DNA of 8,187 bases from Megamonas sp. UBA1799 (GTDB lineage Bacteria > Bacillota > Negativicutes > Selenomonadales > Selenomonadaceae). The position numbers and the translations under genes are program-made. A model generated the notes under the pieces. It did no database searches. It saw only the letters and a program-made list of their open reading frames with translations, and was not told where the DNA came from. The stretch lies in assembly GCA_002319815.1 (NCBI GenBank), contig DCFR01000080.1, positions 1 through 8,187 of the forward strand. Direction: 5' to 3'. Of this stretch, positions 4,973 through 8,187 are shown piece by piece (within the stretch, counting starts at the first letter, position 1; each line of letters starts with the position of its first letter).

Positions 4973-6235
4973 ATGAAAAAGACTCTCGTATCCGCACTGA
5001 CGACGGCTATCGTCGTAGGCGCTGCTTCCACAACGTTTGCAGCTGCCAATCCGTTCTCCGATGTACCGGCTGACAGCTGGGCTTATGATGCTGTAGCACA
5101 GCTCGCCAAAGACGGCGTTATCGATGGTTATGGCGATGGCACGTATCGCGGCGACCAGCAGATTACCCGTTACGAAATGGCGCAGATGGTTGCCCGCTCA
5201 ATGGCAAAGACGGATGTTTCCGCCTCCGACAAAGCAATGATCGACAAACTCGCCGCTGAATTCGCGGATGAGCTCGGAAACCTTGGCGTTCGTGTTGCTG
5301 CCCTCGAAAAGAAGGTCGACAATGTAAAATGGTACGGCGAGATGCGTTACTACTACAAGAGTGCTCGTGAGGACAAAAAGGCTAAAGACAATGTACAGTA
5401 CATGAATCTTCGCCTGTATGCGGATGCTACGGTCAATGAGAATTGGACCGTGAAATCCCGTATTGAGTATAAGTCCGATCTGAACAGCTCGAAAAATGCC
5501 ACTGGCACATCAAGTGCCGCTGATGGCAATGGCGATGTTTATTTAAACCGTGCTTATGCTGAGGGCGTTTATGGGAATACGGTCATTGACCTTGGTAAAT
5601 TCCCGGCTTACACTACGCTGGATCAGGGTATGGTTTTTGATGATCAGCTTTCCGGCGCGATGGCTCAGTTTGGCAAGGACGTAAAAGTCTCTGTTTGGGG
5701 CGGTCGTTTTAATGGTGATGCTAATAATGCTAATTCCTATAAAGCAGGGCAGTCGGTTGAAGTTGTGAATTATCAGGCAATTGAAATTGACTCTAATCAG
5801 GCTAAGAAATTGACTTGGGGCGCTGCTTATCATCATGTGAATGGTGCTCAGTGGAATGGACATATTTGGGAATTGGGATTAGGCTATAAGTTTACACCGA
5901 CGGTTGCAGCGCATGTCGCTTATGCCAGAGGCTCGGCATCGGATGCGGACAGCAGTTCCAAAAAAGCTTATAATGTGCAGGTTAACTATAAAGGCGCTAA
6001 TGCTGCTAATAAAGGCTCCTTTGGTATCTTTGCTGCTTATCGTTATCTTGGTGCCGCAGCTACTATCTCTCCGACTTATGATGAAATGGGTCGCGATCAG
6101 AAGGGCTGGGATCTTGGCTTTAATTATGCATTGCAGAAGAACGTTGTCGGGACACTTGCTTATTTCACTGGTAAAGAGATTTCTACCAGCAACAGCAATT
6201 CAACGCTCTTTGGACAGGTTGAATTCTTCTTCTGA
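4973..6235 (+). CDS. ompM: OmpM-type outer-membrane porin with SLH domain (first paralogue)
   Basis: 420 residues. A signal peptide (MKKTLVSALTTA then a hydrophobic stretch, cleavage likely after A23-A25) sends it to the periplasm. One SLH domain covers about residues 27-80: FSDVPADSW (28-36), DGVIDGYGDGTY (47-58) and ITRYEMAQMVAR (64-75). A helical coiled-coil segment (about 86-118, with VAALEKKVDNV) leads into a beta-barrel from about residue 119. The barrel is rich in alternating aromatic/polar strands and ends VEFFF, a terminal-Phe signal for BAM insertion. In Negativicutes such proteins are trimeric channels whose SLH domain binds polyamine-modified peptidoglycan, tethering the outer membrane. 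The start has GGAGG at 4960-4964, 8 nt from ATG. Its own promoter and terminator suggest independent expression. The region to about residue 120 is nearly the same as in the next gene, and the barrels differ. Transported substrate is unknown. Confidence 0.95.
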   Translation: MKKTLVSALTTAIVVGAASTTFAAANPFSDVPADSWAYDAVAQLAKDGVIDGYGDGTYRGDQQITRYEMAQMVARSMAKTDVSASDKAMIDKLAAEFADELGNLGVRVAALEKKVDNVKWYGEMRYYYKSAREDKKAKDNVQYMNLRLYADATVNENWTVKSRIEYKSDLNSSKNATGTSSAADGNGDVYLNRAYAEGVYGNTVIDLGKFPAYTTLDQGMVFDDQLSGAMAQFGKDVKVSVWGGRFNGDANNANSYKAGQSVEVVNYQAIEIDSNQAKKLTWGAAYHHVNGAQWNGHIWELGLGYKFTPTVAAHVAYARGSASDADSSSKKAYNVQVNYKGANAANKGSFGIFAAYRYLGAAATISPTYDEMGRDQKGWDLGFNYALQKNVVGTLAYFTGKEISTSNSNSTLFGQVEFFF

Positions 6236-6260
6236 TAAATTGGCAGGTATACCATATTAT

Positions 6261-6299
6261 CAAACAAAAGCCTTCCTTGCGGGGAGGGCTTTTTGTTTG
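6261..6299 (+). terminator. Intrinsic terminator of the first ompM
   Basis: The core stem GCCTTCC (6270-6276) pairs with GGAGGGC (6283-6289, one T·G) around a 6-nt loop. It is extended by CAAACAAAA on the left against TTTTTGTTTG on the right, including the T run 6290-6294. It lies 26 nt after the stop and separates the two ompM transcripts. Confidence 0.9.
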
Positions 6300-6307
6300 C
6301 TTTAAAA

Positions 6308-6346
6308 GCCTTTTCCTATTGGAGAAGGCAGACTGCCGCAGGCGGT
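6308..6346 (+). other. Two further small hairpins after the ompM terminator
   Basis: GCCTTTTCC (6308-6316) pairs with GGAGAAGGC (6321-6329, one wobble, loop TATT). ACTGCC (6332-6337) pairs with GGCGGT (6341-6346, one wobble, loop GCA). Neither has a T tail on the plus strand. The 357-nt gap 6236-6592 otherwise holds only the terminator, the second promoter and the leader. Confidence 0.45.
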
Positions 6347-6442
6347 GAATGAGGTCTTTATTTTCAAGCTTGCTTGTATATCCACTTACCTGCCCATGCC
6401 TAAAACGAATCGTTAAAATCCGTGCAAATCGTCAGAAAATAT

Positions 6443-6471
6443 TTGCCAAAATATTTGATTCGTGGTATTAT
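6443..6471 (+). promoter_or_regulatory. Promoter of the second ompM
   Basis: TTGCCA (6443-6448, 5/6 consensus), a 17-nt spacer and TATTAT (6466-6471, 5/6) with TGG directly before it form an extended -10. CAGAAAATA at 6433-6441 is placed as in the first ompM promoter. Predicted start is near 6478. It is closer to consensus than the first promoter. Confidence 0.8.
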
Positions 6472-6477
6472 AAAAAC

Positions 6478-6592
6478 AGTCGGTGTGTAGTCGGGGTGGA
6501 ATTGCTGAGGAAACATGGATACTCATGTAAGCTCCTTCCGATAGATACCGACAAAAGAAAATCTATCTATTTATTTTAAGGAGGAGTTCTTC
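6478..6592 (+). promoter_or_regulatory. Structured 5' leader of the second ompM with putative anti-Shine-Dalgarno
   Basis: About 115 nt. The 29-nt block is at 6498-6526. CTCCTTC (6532-6538) can pair with GGAGGAG (6580-6586), flanked by G6531·T6587 and A6530-T6588. The register is the same as in the first leader. Where that leader has C-G then T·G, this one has T·G then C-G, so pairing is kept despite the base changes. GAGGA (6507-6511) can alternatively pair with TCCTT (6533-6537). The loop of about 41 nt has mostly diverged, apart from TATCTATTTATTT. Confidence 0.55.
6498..6526 (+). repeat. 29-nt leader block, copy 2
   Basis: Identical to 4876-4904. It starts about 20 nt after the predicted transcription start and 95 nt before the ATG (copy 1: about 23 and 97 nt). 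Confidence 0.93.
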
Positions 6593-7876
6593 ATGAAAAA
6601 GACTCTCGTATCTGCATTGACGACGGCTCTCGTCGTAGGCGCTGCTTCCACAACGTTTGCAGCTGCCAATCCGTTCTCTGATGTACCGGCTGACAGCTGG
6701 GCATACGATGCGGTTGCTACTCTGGCTAAAGATGGTGTCATCGATGGTTATGGTGATGGCACATATCGCGGTGATCAGCAGATTACTCGTTATGAAATGG
6801 CTCAGATGGTTGCTCGCGCAATGGCAAAGACAGATGTTTCCGCTGCCGACAAGGCAATGATTGACAAACTGGCTGCTGAGTTTGCTGATGAGCTCAATAA
6901 CCTCGGCGTTCGCGTTGCTGCCCTTGAGCAGAAGGTAGACAATGTAAAATGGCAGGGCGAGTTGCGTTATCGCTATATTAGCAAACGTGATCAGTCTAAA
7001 ACTACGCAGAAGACCAACACAAATCAGGATTTGTTCCGCTTAAATGTAACGGCGCAGGTTAATGAGCACTGGGTTGCTAAGACTCGTTTCGATTATAGCA
7101 CGGATTTGAATAATAGCCAGAATGCCACCAGTGTTACGGTAGATCGTGCTTATGTTGAGGGCACTTATGGCAAAACTGTTATCGATCTTGGTAAATTCTA
7201 CTATAAATCCAAAGCAGATCGCGGTATGTTCATTGATGAGCGCGTATCCGGCGGTCAGGTTACGTTTGGTAAAGATGTAAAGGCTACGGTAACCATTGGC
7301 CGTTACAACTTCAATAATTACAGCGTATGGGATAATAGCGCAGCAGCAACCGGTACTTATAACACTGCGAACTATCAGGGTATTGAAGTTTATAACAGTG
7401 ACAAGAATAAGTTTACTTGGGGCGTAGCTTATCATCATTTGAGTGGAATTACAAATAATAATAGTATAACTACGTATAAAGACACTTCGGCTAGCATCTG
7501 GGATATTGGTATGGGTTATAAGTTTAACCCGACCGTTGCTTTGTATGGCGCTTATGCAAAGAATACACAGGGCCAGGGCGATAATAAAAATAAAAAGGCC
7601 TATAACATTGAACTCGATTATAAAGGCGCTAATGAAGCCAACAAGGGATCGTTCGGTATCTTTGCTGCTTATCGTTATCTCGGCAAGTATGCTACGCTGT
7701 ACAATACTTATGATGGCAACTGGGCTGCAAATTCCGGTCAGAAAGGCTGGGAGTTGGGCGGACAGTATACATTTGCCAAGAACATCAAGGGCACGGCTTC
7801 CTACTTCAGAGGTAAGAATATTGCCGCTGATAAAGATGCTTCTACCATCTTCACTCAGCTCGAATTCTTCTTCTGA
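6593..7876 (+). CDS. ompM: OmpM-type outer-membrane porin with SLH domain (second paralogue)
   Basis: 427 residues with the same architecture as the preceding paralogue: signal peptide, one SLH domain (about 27-80), coiled coil with VAALEQKVDNV, a barrel from about residue 119, and a terminal LEFFF. The first 120 residues differ from the first copy at only a handful of positions. The barrel is mostly different, with shared islands such as YGKTVIDLGKF, FTWGVAYHH and the ANKGSFGIFAAYRYLG segment. Differences cluster in stretches rich in N, T, S and K, likely surface loops, so pore or surface properties may differ. Codons here more often end in A/T than in the LPS genes. Its start has GGAGG at 6580-6584, 8 nt from ATG. 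It has its own promoter, leader and a strong terminator. Proposed role: channel and peptidoglycan tether. Which copy is dominant cannot be told. Confidence 0.95.
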   Translation: MKKTLVSALTTALVVGAASTTFAAANPFSDVPADSWAYDAVATLAKDGVIDGYGDGTYRGDQQITRYEMAQMVARAMAKTDVSAADKAMIDKLAAEFADELNNLGVRVAALEQKVDNVKWQGELRYRYISKRDQSKTTQKTNTNQDLFRLNVTAQVNEHWVAKTRFDYSTDLNNSQNATSVTVDRAYVEGTYGKTVIDLGKFYYKSKADRGMFIDERVSGGQVTFGKDVKATVTIGRYNFNNYSVWDNSAAATGTYNTANYQGIEVYNSDKNKFTWGVAYHHLSGITNNNSITTYKDTSASIWDIGMGYKFNPTVALYGAYAKNTQGQGDNKNKKAYNIELDYKGANEANKGSFGIFAAYRYLGKYATLYNTYDGNWAANSGQKGWELGGQYTFAKNIKGTASYFRGKNIAADKDASTIFTQLEFFF

Positions 7877-7886
7877 TTTAGAACTG

Positions 7887-7920
7887 AAAAAAAACCTCTG
7901 CTGCAGCAGAGGTTTTTTTT
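7887..7920 (+). terminator. Intrinsic terminator of the second ompM (perfect palindrome)
   Basis: A 34-nt perfect inverted repeat: eight A (7887-7894), the palindrome CCTCTGCTGCAGCAGAGG (7895-7912), and eight T (7913-7920). It begins 10 nt after the stop. Being symmetric, it could also work on minus-strand transcripts. Confidence 0.96.
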
Positions 7921-7990
7921 CGTCCATTTTTATTTTGTCTGTCTGGATTTAGTAGTCAATAGTGTTCTTTGCAGCTGTTAACAGATAGAG

Positions 7991-8042
7991 AAATAAAATG
8001 AGACAAAGCGATTCCGGTTCAAAGGAACTGCCCTGTCTCATT
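7991..8042 (-). terminator. Terminator of the minus-strand gene at the right edge
   Basis: A 9-bp perfect outer stem (7997-8005 with 8034-8042) has an imperfect inner stem (8008-8015 with 8024-8031) and loop 8016-8023. On the minus strand it starts 11 nt after the stop at 8054 and runs into TTTTATTT. The stretch 7921-7990 between the two terminators shows nothing else beyond a 10-nt palindrome, CTGTTAACAG, at 7975-7984. Confidence 0.8.
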
Positions 8043-8053
8043 ATCCATTTTCT

Positions 8054-8187
8054 TTAGTTATCTAGTTGCTTCTGTACTAGTCGACCTTGTTGCCGTGTGG
8101 TGTTGAGATCAATGATGCGCTGGTTGCGGCTGCCGCGAAAAGCAAGCGTCAGGTCGCGCTGGTTGAAGTCAAAACCGCCATCGACAA
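8054..8187 (-). CDS. C-terminal 43 codons of an unidentified protein, cut by window edge
   Basis: On the minus strand an open frame enters at the window edge (first full codon 8185-8183) and ends with TAA at 8056-8054. The tail begins VDGGFDFNQRDLTLAFRGSR, continues with RIIDLNTTRQQG and ends in LVQKQLDN. The alternating GFDF/LTLAF pattern suggests beta strands, followed by a charged, Gln-rich end. No known motif is visible. A terminator hairpin 11 nt after the stop supports a real gene end. An outer-membrane biogenesis protein would fit the ompM neighbourhood, but the fragment does not show this and I do not name it. Confidence 0.6.
   Translation of the reverse strand, partial: VDGGFDFNQRDLTLAFRGSRNQRIIDLNTTRQQGRLVQKQLDN

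Noticed and set aside
4693..5073. Plus-strand open frame of 126 codons before and into the first ompM
   Set aside because: No ribosome site, composition unlike a protein, runs over the promoter, leader and ompM start in another frame.
6349..6579. Plus-strand open frame of 76 codons before the second ompM
   Set aside because: It covers the predicted promoter and leader, has no Shine-Dalgarno, and no counterpart before the first ompM in the same frame.
7040..7927. Minus-strand open frame of 295 codons antisense to the second ompM
   Set aside because: It runs through the ompM terminator and mirrors its codon pattern; no ribosome site or recognisable domain.
1..8187. CRISPR array, insertion sequence, phage or defence genes
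   Set aside because: No regularly spaced repeats, transposase, integrase or terminal inverted repeats were seen; the only long repeats are the two ompM units.

Overview
This window looks like chromosomal DNA from a diderm Firmicute of the class Negativicutes (Selenomonas/Veillonella-type bacteria). ADP-heptose and heptosyltransferase genes show that the cell makes lipopolysaccharide. Two OmpM-type porins combine a signal peptide, a periplasmic SLH domain, a short coiled coil and a barrel ending in Phe, an arrangement typical of this group. Clostridia/Bacilli-type traits occur alongside: strong Shine-Dalgarno sites, a DUF1659/DUF2922 gene pair and a Firmicute-style GltX. The genus cannot be fixed from the sequence.

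Layout. Positions 1-2418 (+) hold the end of an LPS inner-core operon: a heptose-7-phosphate kinase cut by the window edge, heptose-1-phosphate adenylyltransferase, and a GT9 heptosyltransferase overlapping it by ATGA. The operon ends in a terminator whose loop contains the last stop codon. Positions 2464-3012 (+) hold two small genes of unknown function (DUF1659, DUF2922) and a terminator. Positions 3020-4600 (-) hold gltX and, 13 nt after its stop, a tRNA-Glu(CTC) gene followed by its own terminator. A synthetase gene therefore sits directly upstream of its cognate tRNA, and the tRNA has a plausible private promoter overlapping the gltX stop. Positions 4601-7920 (+) hold two tandem ompM paralogues, each with its own promoter, a roughly 115-120 nt leader and a terminator. 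Positions 7991-8187 (-) hold the last 43 codons of an unidentified gene and its terminator.

How the genes work together. The three LPS genes activate heptose to ADP-heptose and transfer it to the inner core. The OmpM proteins form outer-membrane channels and, through SLH, tether the outer membrane to peptidoglycan. The left and right parts are therefore both envelope genes, separated by a translation module (gltX/tRNA-Glu).

The most interesting signal is in the two ompM leaders. They share an identical 29-nt block starting about 20-25 nt after the predicted start sites. Each also has a pyrimidine stretch that can pair with its own Shine-Dalgarno region in the same register. The two leaders differ there by substitutions that keep pairing with G (C-G versus U·G). 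The 29-nt block carries a GAGGA that could compete for the same stretch. This suggests an RNA-level control element for porin synthesis. It is an inference from two sequences only.
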